Source: CADEED01 sp041395625 (GTDB lineage: Bacteria; Pseudomonadota; Gammaproteobacteria; Steroidobacterales; Steroidobacteraceae). Taken from it: a stretch of DNA of 64,000 nucleotides. The stretch covers positions 62,001-126,000 of the forward strand of contig JAWLAE010000004.1 in the NCBI GenBank assembly GCA_041395625.1, written 5' to 3'. Under the pieces are notes generated by a model that saw only the letters and a list, made by a program, of their open reading frames with translations, made no database searches and was not told the DNA's origin. This document shows positions 1 through 8,855 of the stretch, in pieces (within the stretch, counting starts at the first letter, position 1; every line of letters starts with the position of its first letter). A program made the translations under genes and the position numbers.

Positions 1-1
1 C

Positions 2-691
2 GTCTACGCGCTGGGTAGTTTTCAGTCCCCGGCTCCCGGTATTCGAGCATTGTTGATATTCCTCGGGCTGGCCCTGGTCGTCTGGGCGACTGGTGCGGTC
101 CTGCATCGCCGCAGGCATGCCGGCGGATCCGTCGCGCCGCTGCCGACGCGGCCGATGTCGACCGGCACACGCATCGCTGCTGCGCTTACGACGCTAGCGT
201 TAGTAGGGCTCGGGATACTCGGCCCCTACAAGATGTTCCACGTCACGCCATGGCCGATCGGTGAGACGGTGGCAGGGCCGCAAGGCGTCACGTCCCACGC
301 GGCGCCGGCGATGGCTGTGGAGGTAGCGCCAGAATCCGCCTTCGAGCGGCAGGTGCGAGATGAAACATACAAGTGGTGTCGGTTCTGTCACACCACGGAG
401 CAGGGCGGGAAGCACTTGGTCGGACCCAATCTCTACGCAATTTTCGGTCAGCGTGCCGCTACCGTGCCCAACTTCACGTATTCGACTGCCTTGGCGCAGG
501 CTGGACGCGACGGTCTCGTATGGACCGACGACACGCTCGACAAGTTCTTGGCATCGCCCTCGGGCTTCGTGCCCGGCACATCGATGATCATTTCGAGTGG
601 TCCCGTGCGCACGCCGGAAGAGCGTGCCGCGGTGATCAACATCCTCAAGCGCGAGACGATGAGCGAGCGCGCTGCAGCGCAGGCTCCTTGA
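2..691 (+). CDS. Membrane-anchored class I cytochrome c (5' end outside window)
   Basis: Electron-transfer protein. The frame is open to the left edge, so the true start is probably upstream; the first in-window start candidate is a TTG at 50. Two hydrophobic segments come first (around ALLIFLGLALVVW and AAALTTLALVGLGIL), then a periplasmic domain with the haem-binding motif CRFCH and a likely axial methionine in PGTSM. This is the layout of a small class I cytochrome c on a membrane anchor. Its partner oxidase or dehydrogenase would lie to the left and is not visible. The last 47 bp overlap, on the opposite strand, the 3' end of the GGDEF-EAL gene. The domain call is firm; the physiological partner is unknown. 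Confidence 0.8.
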   Translation, partial: VYALGSFQSPAPGIRALLIFLGLALVVWATGAVLHRRRHAGGSVAPLPTRPMSTGTRIAAALTTLALVGLGILGPYKMFHVTPWPIGETVAGPQGVTSHAAPAMAVEVAPESAFERQVRDETYKWCRFCHTTEQGGKHLVGPNLYAIFGQRAATVPNFTYSTALAQAGRDGLVWTDDTLDKFLASPSGFVPGTSMIISSGPVRTPEERAAVINILKRETMSERAAAQAP

Positions 692-2360
692 CGGCCGTCG
701 ATTCGTTGCCTGGTGCGTTGACGTCGCCGAAGCAGTCGCCGATTCCCTCGCGGATGCCGAGCGCCAGCAGGCGCTCGCGATCGGCCCGTGAGTCGACGCC
801 GGAGGCGAAGCACGCGATTTCGAGTTCCCGTGCCAGAGCCGCGACAGCGCGGCAGAGACGGGCAGCGGCCGGGTCATGGTCGCTGCCGATTACGAACTGG
901 CGGTCGATCTGCAGCGCTGCGATCGGCAAGCACGCAAGCCTCGCCATCGAGCTGAAGTGTCGACCGAATTCATCGATCACGACAGTTGCGCCCAGCTCCG
1001 CGAGCTTCGGCAACAGTAGTTCCGGCGACTGCATCGCAGCTAACGACCGTTCCGATATGCGCAGCTCGAGCTGCAGTGAGCCCGGTTGCCAGTGTTTGAG
1101 CCAGTCTGCCAGATCGGTGAGTAGCGCCCCCGTGGTGAGATGGTGACGAAGTGCGCCGAAGGAAAGGCGCAGCGGAACGGGATCGTCGCCCGGAGAGGGC
1201 GCAAAGTCGTGCCGCATGCGCGCCAATGCCCAGCGCGATAGATCGCCGGCCAGCCCGGTATTTTCGGCCAGCGCCAGGAATTCACTCGGTCGCAGTTCGC
1301 CGCGCAATGGATGCGGCCAGCGCAGGTAGCTTTGCAGGGCGATCCGCTCGCCGGTTTCGAGATCATGCCGTGCTGCGTAGCGCAGTGCCAGCTGATCCGC
1401 GGCGATCGCATCGCGCAGTTCGCGTTCCAGATCCAGCCGCGCGAGCGGTCGGAGGCGCAGCGTGTCCGAGTAGAAGCATATGCTACGGCCCCCTTCCCGG
1501 CGGGCTTCGAACATTGCCGAGCGAGCATGCTCCAGCAATGCACGACCATCACGCGCGTCGCTACCGAGTATGGCGACGCCGGCACACGGTTGTAAGCCAA
1601 ATGACGCGTCGCCCACGAGCACCGGCTGGCGCACAGCGGCGCATAGCGTCGTGGCGGCTTGCTCCAGCGCGACGCGGTCACTCAATTCCTCGAACACACA
1701 GGTCAGCACGGACTCGCCCAACTGGCCCACATACCAGCTTCCGGAGTGCTCGACGGGCAATGCAGCGGCGACACGGCGCAGCAGCGTCTTGAGAATCTGA
1801 TCTGCGATCGAGAAATCCACCACCTGTGCAATATCCTGCAGGCCGTCGAGATAGACCATGCAGACAGCCAGTGGACGCTCGCGTAAAGCCGCGTCGGCTA
1901 CGGATTGTCGCAGCCGCTGCGCGAATGCCCTGCGCTCCAGCGTCGGCGCTTCCTGCGATGTCGACGGTTGTGAGCGCTGATCCGCTATCGCGCTGCTGCC
2001 CGGCTCGCTGACTGCCGAGCTTGCTCGAATCACCAACATGGCACGTTCCCGCCCGTGTGGCGTGACGCGCACGTCATACTTGCGAGCGTGCTCCGCGAAC
2101 TGACCATCCGCCGCCGCACAGTCCTTCAGGGCGCGGCGAACCATGCGCAGCAACAGGTCGGCTGTCGGCGGGGTCCACAGATCGGCGAGTAGTTTGCCCT
2201 GAACCTGCAGCGTGCCTTGCAGCGCTTCGATGTCCCGGCCACCCACATACTTGACAATTGTTCCGGTGCGATCGATGAACGCCACCAGATCTGGTACCGC
2301 TGCGATCAGCGAATCATCCGCCAGCGTTGGTTTGTCCTGCGCGTCGCGATCAGTCTGCAT
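645..2360 (-). CDS. Degenerate GGDEF-EAL protein, probably catalytically inactive
   Basis: About 571 aa. A short PAS-like N-terminal segment (LIAAVPDLVAFIDRTGTIVKYVG) is followed by a GGDEF-like domain whose signature is lost (GQLGESVLTC in its place) and an EAL-like domain. The EAL motif is replaced by QSYLRW and the usual DDFG by IDEFG, so the key acidic residues of a c-di-GMP phosphodiesterase are missing. It probably acts as a c-di-GMP or protein-binding regulator. The ATG at 2360 overlaps the stop of the upstream diguanylate cyclase by 11 nt, which suggests translational coupling and a shared pathway. A longer open frame runs upstream to 2699, but it lies inside the cyclase gene and looks like a shadow. 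Inactivity is inferred from motif loss. Confidence 0.8.
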   Translation of the reverse strand: MQTDRDAQDKPTLADDSLIAAVPDLVAFIDRTGTIVKYVGGRDIEALQGTLQVQGKLLADLWTPPTADLLLRMVRRALKDCAAADGQFAEHARKYDVRVTPHGRERAMLVIRASSAVSEPGSSAIADQRSQPSTSQEAPTLERRAFAQRLRQSVADAALRERPLAVCMVYLDGLQDIAQVVDFSIADQILKTLLRRVAAALPVEHSGSWYVGQLGESVLTCVFEELSDRVALEQAATTLCAAVRQPVLVGDASFGLQPCAGVAILGSDARDGRALLEHARSAMFEARREGGRSICFYSDTLRLRPLARLDLERELRDAIAADQLALRYAARHDLETGERIALQSYLRWPHPLRGELRPSEFLALAENTGLAGDLSRWALARMRHDFAPSPGDDPVPLRLSFGALRHHLTTGALLTDLADWLKHWQPGSLQLELRISERSLAAMQSPELLLPKLAELGATVVIDEFGRHFSSMARLACLPIAALQIDRQFVIGSDHDPAAARLCRAVAALARELEIACFASGVDSRADRERLLALGIREGIGDCFGDVNAPGNESTAVKEPALQRARSSSRA

Positions 2361-5300
2361 GGCGTAGCGCGAGTATTCGGTCGACCGTGTCGTCCGTGGC
2401 GACCTCGCGGCGACGGACTTCAAGGCAGCCTTCGCTGATGAGCGTCTCCGCATCCTTCTCCACGGCTTGCAGCAGTTGGGTGACACGCGCGGCGCGCGCA
2501 GTACCTGTCCAACCAATCCAGTCGTTGCGCTCGCGTTTGGCCTGGTAAAGTGCTGCGTCCGCGAGCGCCAGCGATTGCTCCCAGCTGCCCTGCTCGGGTG
2601 CCTCGGTGATGAACGGGTACGGTGCAAAACCAATCGAGCAACTGGTGCGGGCGACGCTGCTGACGCTGACGCGAAACAGTTGTTTCGCAATCGATTCACG
2701 GATGCGTTCGGCCAATGCTGCAGCGACCGTTAGGTCGGCGTCCCGGCAGACAATCACGAACTCATCGCCGCCCCACCGGATGAGCAGATCGCTGGCACGG
2801 GACACGCGGCGCAGGATTTCCGCGATTTGCTGCAGCACCCGGTCGCCAGCCTCATGGCCGTACTGATCATTGATGGGCTTGAGGCGATCTAGATCGATGA
2901 TCATCATCACGAGGCGGCGGGTCGCGTTCTCGGTCAACATCATGTTGACTGCTTCATACAGCGCGCGGCGGTTGCCGAGGCCGGTGAGGGCATCTGCGTA
3001 GCTCGCTTCGTGCAGTTGTTCGTTGGCGCGCTCGAGCTGCGCATTGCGTTCCGCCAGCTCTCGCGTGCGTTGGTCGACTTCATCCGACAGGCGCTGCGCA
3101 TACGCCGCTTCACGCCGCACCTTCTTCTGCTGTTGTGCCCAGACGGCATAGAGAATCGCGAACAGTGCCAGCGCATACAGAGGGTAGGCCCACCAGCGTG
3201 CCCACGGCGCAGCTTCGACTTTGACAGGTATCGACAGTCCCTGTTCGTTCCACGCGCCGTCACTGTTGGCGGCGCGCACCTCGAATACATAGGCACCGCC
3301 GGCGAGGTTGGTGTAGGTAGCCTGGCGCTTGTTGCCGGCGTCCACCCAGTCGCTGTCGAAGCCTTTCAACCGATAGGAGTAGCGATTGTTCTGCGGTGAC
3401 GTGTAGTCGAGTGCCGCGAATTCGAATGTCACGACATCGTCGCGATGCCCCAGCTCCACGGCTGAGATGCTGTCGTAGGTGACCGGCAAGCTGGCTGGTG
3501 TATTGAATTTGAGCAGCCGCGTCAGGGTGACGCGCGGCGGGCGCTCGTTGAAACGCAGACGTTCGGGTGTGAAGGCGTTGTAACCGTTGGCGCCGCCAAA
3601 ATAGAGTTGGCCACCCGCGCCCTGATAGTGCGCGCCGAAGTTGAACTCGTCCCCCTGCAGGCCGTTGCTTCGCAGGTAAGTCCGAATCGCGCGGCCGGCG
3701 GGCTCGAAGCGGACCAGACCTCGATTGGTGCTGATCCACAAGGTATTGCTGGCATCCGATTCGATACCGTACACCGTGCTGTTAGGCAATCCCTCGGACT
3801 CGGCAACGTTTTCGAACCGAACCTGCCGATTGTCACGCGGCGAGCCCAGGACGCGATCGAGACCGCCGCCGCGCGTACCCACCCAGATTTGACCGGCGGC
3901 GTCGACGTGGATCGAATAGACTGTGTTCGAGCCTAACGACTGCGGGTCGTCCGCCGAGTGCTGATAGGAATAGAACTTGCCGGAGGTCGGATCGAGTGCA
4001 CTCAAGCCACCGCCATCGGTGCCGACCCAGATCCAGCCGTTGCGATCTTCGGCCAGGGCTGTAGCGCGGTCGCTCGGCAGACCTTCGCCGTCGTTGCGCG
4101 CGATCGCGAATCGCGTCACCCGCAGGGTCTGGGGGTCGATCCTGACAACGCCGCCGCCGAACGTGCCGGCCCACAGCAAGCCGCGCGAATCGCGCAGCAG
4201 GCTCATCACGCCGGCAACGGGCAATGCAGTGGGATCGTCGGCATCGATACGCAAAGCAGTGGCACGGTTGCTGGCGACGTCGATTCGAACTATGCCGGCG
4301 CGCATCGTACCGACCCACAGTTGTCTATGGTCGTCGGCGACCAAAGCCATGACGTTATTGTCGAGGAGTCGCACGGAGCTGCCTGGTGCTGCAGTGAATT
4401 GCTGCGTCGTACCGCTGGCCGAATCCAGCCGAAAGAGCCCATTGCCTATCGTTCCGATCCAGAGTGTGCCGTTGCTGTCCTCGGCAAAGGATGCAATATT
4501 GTTGCTGGCACCGCTCAATCGCCGATGCCCGAACGACCATGAATGCGGATTCCAGCGGGCCGTGCCGCCAGCCTTGGTACCGACCCACAGCATGCCGCCG
4601 GGATCCTGATGCAGACTGACGATGGAGCTGTCTGGCAGGCTGGACGGATCGGCCGGCTCGAATCTCGATGTCGTGAACGTGTTGGAGCGTCGATCGAGCA
4701 GTGCCAGGCCGTCCACGGTGCCGACCCACAGCCGTTGCTCGTCATCCTCGAGCAGCGCCGTGACCCGATTCGAGGGTAGTGTCGATGGATCTGCAGGTGT
4801 CGTTTGCAGCAGTGTGAGCTCGTCACCCACAGGATCGAAGGACAACAAGCCGTCGTCGGTGCCGATCCACAGCAGGCCGCGTCTTTCGACCAACAGTGTA
4901 TTGACGGCGACCGGCGTGTGCTTGCCCAAGGCTTTCTGCAGGCGTGGTCCCAATTGATCCAGCACGCGGCCCGACGGATCGATTCGGTCGAGGCCGCCGC
5001 GCGAGCCGATCCACACCGATTCGTCGGCACCGGCTGCGATGGCATACACGGAATCGTCGCTCAAGGAGCGAGCGCCGGCGACATGACGTATTTCCCGTTT
5101 CGTCTGCTTTTGCAGATCGACGATGATCAGTCCGGCGGTGCGCAGACCAACCCAGAGCCGATCGGCTCGATCGAGATACAGCGCCCGTACGTTGGCTTGC
5201 GCGTCTATCAGCGGCTCGCCCTTGCTGTTGCTGGGTGTACGGAACTTGCCGGTTTCCGGGTCGCGCCAGACGACGCCGCCGCCGGTGCCGATGAACAGGC

Positions 5301-5640
5301 GACCGTCTTCGTGCCGCTCGATGGCGGTGATCCAGTTGTTAGGCAGACCCTCAGGATTACGGCGATCACGGACGATGTGCTGCAGTTCGAAGCCGTCGTA
5401 GCGTGTCAGGCCATCTTCCGTTCCCAGCCAGATGAAGCCCTTGCTGTCGTGTTCGATCGCCATGATGCTGCCTTGCGACAGTCCGGCATCGCCACCCAAC
5501 CTGGAGAACAGCATTTCGGGCGTGGGGTCGGCGGCCACTGCGATCGAGCAACTGAGCCAAAGTAGGGCTGCGGCGACGAGCGATCGCCAGCGGCGATCCT
5601 GTCGCGCTCGACAACAGTCCTTGTGCGGTGCTCGATACAT
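2350..5640 (-). CDS. Beta-propeller sensor diguanylate cyclase (Reg_prop, Y_Y_Y, GGDEF)
   Basis: About 1096 aa. A signal peptide (WRSLVAAALLWLSCSIAVAA) precedes many repeats of the two-component-regulator propeller type (recurring GxLWVGT and LWIGT), giving a large periplasmic sensor. A Y_Y_Y-type domain (YSYRLKGFDSDW), one transmembrane helix (WAYPLYALALFAILYAVW), a coiled coil and a GGDEF domain follow. The active-site GGDEF is intact near residue 957, and an RASD inhibitory site sits five residues before it. It should make c-di-GMP in response to a periplasmic ligand. I chose the ATG at 5640 because it directly precedes the signal peptide. An in-frame ATG at 5811 would add a poor-looking N-terminal extension but overlaps the protease stop as TGATG. 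The ligand is not visible. Confidence 0.88.
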   Translation of the reverse strand: MYRAPHKDCCRARQDRRWRSLVAAALLWLSCSIAVAADPTPEMLFSRLGGDAGLSQGSIMAIEHDSKGFIWLGTEDGLTRYDGFELQHIVRDRRNPEGLPNNWITAIERHEDGRLFIGTGGGVVWRDPETGKFRTPSNSKGEPLIDAQANVRALYLDRADRLWVGLRTAGLIIVDLQKQTKREIRHVAGARSLSDDSVYAIAAGADESVWIGSRGGLDRIDPSGRVLDQLGPRLQKALGKHTPVAVNTLLVERRGLLWIGTDDGLLSFDPVGDELTLLQTTPADPSTLPSNRVTALLEDDEQRLWVGTVDGLALLDRRSNTFTTSRFEPADPSSLPDSSIVSLHQDPGGMLWVGTKAGGTARWNPHSWSFGHRRLSGASNNIASFAEDSNGTLWIGTIGNGLFRLDSASGTTQQFTAAPGSSVRLLDNNVMALVADDHRQLWVGTMRAGIVRIDVASNRATALRIDADDPTALPVAGVMSLLRDSRGLLWAGTFGGGVVRIDPQTLRVTRFAIARNDGEGLPSDRATALAEDRNGWIWVGTDGGGLSALDPTSGKFYSYQHSADDPQSLGSNTVYSIHVDAAGQIWVGTRGGGLDRVLGSPRDNRQVRFENVAESEGLPNSTVYGIESDASNTLWISTNRGLVRFEPAGRAIRTYLRSNGLQGDEFNFGAHYQGAGGQLYFGGANGYNAFTPERLRFNERPPRVTLTRLLKFNTPASLPVTYDSISAVELGHRDDVVTFEFAALDYTSPQNNRYSYRLKGFDSDWVDAGNKRQATYTNLAGGAYVFEVRAANSDGAWNEQGLSIPVKVEAAPWARWWAYPLYALALFAILYAVWAQQQKKVRREAAYAQRLSDEVDQRTRELAERNAQLERANEQLHEASYADALTGLGNRRALYEAVNMMLTENATRRLVMMIIDLDRLKPINDQYGHEAGDRVLQQIAEILRRVSRASDLLIRWGGDEFVIVCRDADLTVAAALAERIRESIAKQLFRVSVSSVARTSCSIGFAPYPFITEAPEQGSWEQSLALADAALYQAKRERNDWIGWTGTARAARVTQLLQAVEKDAETLISEGCLEVRRREVATDDTVDRILALRHAD

Positions 5641-5645
5641 TTGGC

Positions 5646-5684
5646 TCAACGGGCTATGGCGACTCCGGCCCGTTGACAATAGCC
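5646..5684 (-). promoter_or_regulatory. Nested dyads just upstream of the diguanylate cyclase start
   Basis: TCAACGGGC at 5646-5654 is mirrored by GCCCGTTGA at 5668-5676. GGCTAT at 5652-5657 is mirrored by ATAGCC at 5679-5684. The two dyads interleave within 40 bp of the ATG at 5640. They could be an operator, alternative leader hairpins or a weak terminator for the upstream protease gene. No U-tract follows, so I do not call a terminator. Confidence 0.3.
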
Positions 5685-5810
5685 AGCGGCCCTCAGGCGG
5701 TCCGGAATTCGACCGCAGTTCGTAGAAAACCGGTAGTGGAACTGTGACAGGCGTCGCAATGCGCTGCGCCGCAGCGGTGAGGTCCGCTGCAGCGCATGCT
5801 CTGCGGTCCA

Positions 5811-8684
5811 TCAGTCGTCGAAGGTGAACGCGTTGGCTTCGCTGCCATCGTCGTTGCTACGCGTGGCATCGCTCCACAGGTAGCCATCTGACCAGAGATA
5901 ACCGTCGCTCCACAGGTAGCCATCGCTCCACAAGTAGCCATCGGACCAGAGATAGCCATCGCTCCACAGATAGCCGTCGGACCAAAGGTAGCCATCGCTC
6001 CACAGATAGCCGTTCGACCAGAGGTAACCGTTGTTCCAGAGATAGCCCGATGCCCAGAAGTTGCTGCCCCACAGCTTTGCAGTGTCTTCGACCAACATCA
6101 CGGAGGCATTGTTCTTGCGCACCATCTTGGGCGACAGCGCCTGGCCGTTGACGATGCCCGTCTGGTCGAGCGCGGCCTGTACGTTGAGCACACCTGCACC
6201 CGTGGCGGTCGGATCGCCGCTGATCTTGCGTGCCGAGCGCATCAACCGCGCCTTGATAGTGGATGGACTCAGCGTCGGATCCTTGGTGAGCATCAGCAGT
6301 GCTGCGCCGGAAACCATCGCGGCCGACATGCTGGTACCGGAGAGCTCCAGGTAGTTGCCTGTGCAACCGCTGCCGCAGTTCGGCACACGCGACGGCATGA
6401 ACAGACGCATGTTCGAGTTGCTGCCGACGCTCGCAATCCACCGATTACCAGGCGCGATCAGGTCGGGCTTGAGGATGTGGTCCTGCAAGGTCGGTCCGCG
6501 CGACGAATAGCTCGACACGTAGTCGTCGGAGTAATAGCTCGTGCCCGAGTCCGTCAGTGAGCCTACGGTGATAACCTTGCGCGAGTTGCCCGGGCTGGTG
6601 ATCGTCATATTGCCGCGCGCACCCAGGTTGCCGGCTGACGCGACTACCGCGACACCCGCATCCCACAAGCGCTCGGCGGCCAGTACCAGCGGGTCAGTCG
6701 TGTTGCTTTCGAACACGCCAGAGCCCAGCGACATGTTCACGACCTTGATGTTGAGTGAGTTGCGATTGCTCAGGATCCAGTCGAGACCCGCTAACAAGTC
6801 AGCGCTCGTGCCGCGCCCGCGGTGATCCAGCACTCGCACGTCGTGGATGCGTGCGCCGCGCGCGACACCGGGATACGACCCGCCGTTCCCGCCGATGATG
6901 CCGGCGATATGCGTACCGTGACCCAGTGCGTCGTCTCGCTCATTGCGGACCACAGTAATTTCCAGGTTGTCCAGGTTGAGCAACGTACCGTTCGAGGCTT
7001 TGGTGACTCGGAACCGGATGCGAGTGTTGGCACTCTTGAAAGGGGTGAGGTCGTAGCGGACGTCGCTTCCGGTGCGTGCCGACGTGTAACGATCGAGCTG
7101 CGACCAGTTGCTGCCGTCAGCCGAGGCCTCGACGACGAACTCGCCCGCGAGGTTACCGGTGGTGACACGATAGTCGAAACTCAGTGCCGCCGAGAAGGCG
7201 TTGCTTAGATTGAGACTTCGCGAAATCGAATCGTTGACGCCGCCGGCGGAATCGAGCGTCAGGCAAGGCGAGCCGGCCGACGGGCACGAGCTCGTGTTCT
7301 GGATGCGGATGCTGCCAGCGGTAGGCGAGGGCGTGCTGCCGTCACCGACCTCGGTCCAGCTCGTTGGCCAGGACTCGGTGCCCCAGGAGTTGCTCGAGTA
7401 GTTCCACGAGTCGAAATCGTCGCGGACATAGGTACCGCTGCGGAACCAAACGCCGATGTTGTCGATCAGCAGACGTGCTGACGAATCGCTCTTCGTGGCG
7501 CGGAAACGAATGCGCGTCTCAGATGAGATATAGGGCGAGATATTGATGGCGGTGCTGTACCCGGCCGTGTTGCTGCCAGGCGTGTTGTAGCGCGCCAACG
7601 GCGCGCTCCAGTTGACACCATCGCTCGATGCTTCGATTACGAATTCCGCCGCAGCGCTGACGTTCGCCACGTTGTAGTCGAAGAACATGAAGGCTTCGCT
7701 GACACCCAGCAAGTGCATCGACCGTTCGACTGATACGTTGGAGGGCCCGTTGGCGCGCAGTTCCAGGCAGTAGCCGTTGTAGTCTGCAGGGCAGCTGCTG
7801 CTTGACAGTCGCACGTAGCCGCTGCTCGAACCGCCCGAGTCGTTGCGCTCGATCCAATCCGAGCCCGACCAGGTGTCGCTGCCGGCATACGTGTTCTTGC
7901 CGAACGCGTCATAGTAAGTGCTGACAAGGCTGCCGCGCGCATCGTTGAACACGCGATGGCTGACGACATTTAGATCGCTGTGGCCGGACACACCGGAGTC
8001 GACTACCGCCACGGCGAAGCTGCTGGACACTGGCGCCGCTGTGGTGCCTGTGAAGCTGCCTGGCGTGTTGGCGGTCTGTCGCGCGTAGACCGAGGCTGCC
8101 GTGACTGGCGCGTTGAGATCGAGGTAGCTGATCGATGAGCCGCCCGCGAACTCACCCAACTGGTTAGCTGGCACGCGAACGGCCATCAGCGGGAAGTTCT
8201 GGTAGGTGCGCAACACCTGACCACCGAGTTCGACAACCCGATCAGCTTCGCCACTGGCCGGCTGTCCCGTATGGCGAACCACCAGCTCGACCATCTCATC
8301 AGAACCGGACTGGGCCAACGCGGCGACCGATGCGCTCATCCGCTCGAGATTCGGTACGGCAGCGTTGGGTACGACGGCGGCGAGCGAGCGCTGCGCCGTC
8401 ACGTATCGTTTGGAGATCGCGGCAATACGCATGAGTGCCTGTGAGTTGTTGGCCGTCGACGAGACAGCCTGCTCATCCCAGGGATTGCCCGCGATGAGCG
8501 TCGGTACTGCAGCAATCGATGGGTCAGCCGGCTTGTTGGCTTGCGCCAGGCCTGCGACTGTCGCTGATACGTCCGCCGACGAGCGCTCGCCGCCCGGCTG
8601 GGTGGTATCTGGCAGCAGTATCCAGCACGCACTCACGCCTGCGCAGACCGCTGCCGCCACCATCAGACCTGTCTTGGTTCGCAT
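5811..8684 (-). CDS. Secreted S8 subtilisin-like protease with large insert and repeat tail
   Basis: 957 aa. The N-terminus is a hydrophobic export signal ending in VSAC, which could be a lipobox. The catalytic triad is readable: Asp229 in VVDSGVSGH, His589 in GHGTHIAG and Ser785 in GTSMSAA. Asp and His are normally a few tens of residues apart; here about 360 residues intervene. The insert holds two related beta-rich modules, each with EFV(I/V)EAS(S/A)DG(V/S)NWS and TRIRFR(A/V)TK, resembling MAM or jelly-roll adhesive domains. The C-terminus has ten hexapeptides of the YLWSDG type and an acidic end. The protein is therefore probably a surface or extracellular protease with substrate-binding modules. 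Substrate and anchoring are unknown. It is followed after 170 bp by the diguanylate cyclase on the same strand. Confidence 0.9.
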   Translation of the reverse strand: MRTKTGLMVAAAVCAGVSACWILLPDTTQPGGERSSADVSATVAGLAQANKPADPSIAAVPTLIAGNPWDEQAVSSTANNSQALMRIAAISKRYVTAQRSLAAVVPNAAVPNLERMSASVAALAQSGSDEMVELVVRHTGQPASGEADRVVELGGQVLRTYQNFPLMAVRVPANQLGEFAGGSSISYLDLNAPVTAASVYARQTANTPGSFTGTTAAPVSSSFAVAVVDSGVSGHSDLNVVSHRVFNDARGSLVSTYYDAFGKNTYAGSDTWSGSDWIERNDSGGSSSGYVRLSSSSCPADYNGYCLELRANGPSNVSVERSMHLLGVSEAFMFFDYNVANVSAAAEFVIEASSDGVNWSAPLARYNTPGSNTAGYSTAINISPYISSETRIRFRATKSDSSARLLIDNIGVWFRSGTYVRDDFDSWNYSSNSWGTESWPTSWTEVGDGSTPSPTAGSIRIQNTSSCPSAGSPCLTLDSAGGVNDSISRSLNLSNAFSAALSFDYRVTTGNLAGEFVVEASADGSNWSQLDRYTSARTGSDVRYDLTPFKSANTRIRFRVTKASNGTLLNLDNLEITVVRNERDDALGHGTHIAGIIGGNGGSYPGVARGARIHDVRVLDHRGRGTSADLLAGLDWILSNRNSLNIKVVNMSLGSGVFESNTTDPLVLAAERLWDAGVAVVASAGNLGARGNMTITSPGNSRKVITVGSLTDSGTSYYSDDYVSSYSSRGPTLQDHILKPDLIAPGNRWIASVGSNSNMRLFMPSRVPNCGSGCTGNYLELSGTSMSAAMVSGAALLMLTKDPTLSPSTIKARLMRSARKISGDPTATGAGVLNVQAALDQTGIVNGQALSPKMVRKNNASVMLVEDTAKLWGSNFWASGYLWNNGYLWSNGYLWSDGYLWSDGYLWSDGYLWSDGYLWSDGYLWSDGYLWSDGYLWSDATRSNDDGSEANAFTFDD
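5865..6044 (-). repeat. Ten 18-bp tandem units encoding YLWSDG-type hexapeptides
   Basis: In gene orientation the units read YLWNNG, YLWSNG, seven copies of YLWSDG and a last YLWSDA. The peptide is nearly invariant, but the serine codon mostly alternates between AGC and TCN (one neighbouring pair is AGC-AGC). This suggests a 36-bp ancestral duplication or selection against perfect DNA repeats. The tract ends the protease just before an acidic tail. Confidence 0.95.
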
Positions 8685-8816
8685 TGCCGTTCAACCCTGT
8701 AAAGCAAAGTCGTTCAATGGCGACATTGTTAGGGATCGACGGCGCATGGGGCCGCGTTGCGGCCGGCACTGGACCGCGGCAAAACTGTGACCGACTGCAA
8801 ATAATGCCGGTCAAAT

Positions 8817-8849
8817 CGCCAGCCGACGCTGCCCAGACGTCGACTGGCG
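8817..8849 (-). terminator. Hairpin downstream of metY
   Basis: CGCCAG-c-CGACG and CGTCG-a-CTGGCG form an 11-bp stem with one C/A mismatch and a 9-nt loop. It lies 7 bp after the metY stop on the minus strand and is followed by ATTTGACC rather than a strong U-tract. It is the likely end of the cysK-SST-metY transcript. Confidence 0.5.
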
Positions 8850-8855
8850 CCGGGG

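Noticed and set aside
2361..2699. N-terminal extension of the GGDEF-EAL gene to 2699
   Set aside because: It lies inside the diguanylate cyclase coding region in another frame; the ATG at 2360 with an 11-nt overlap is more credible.
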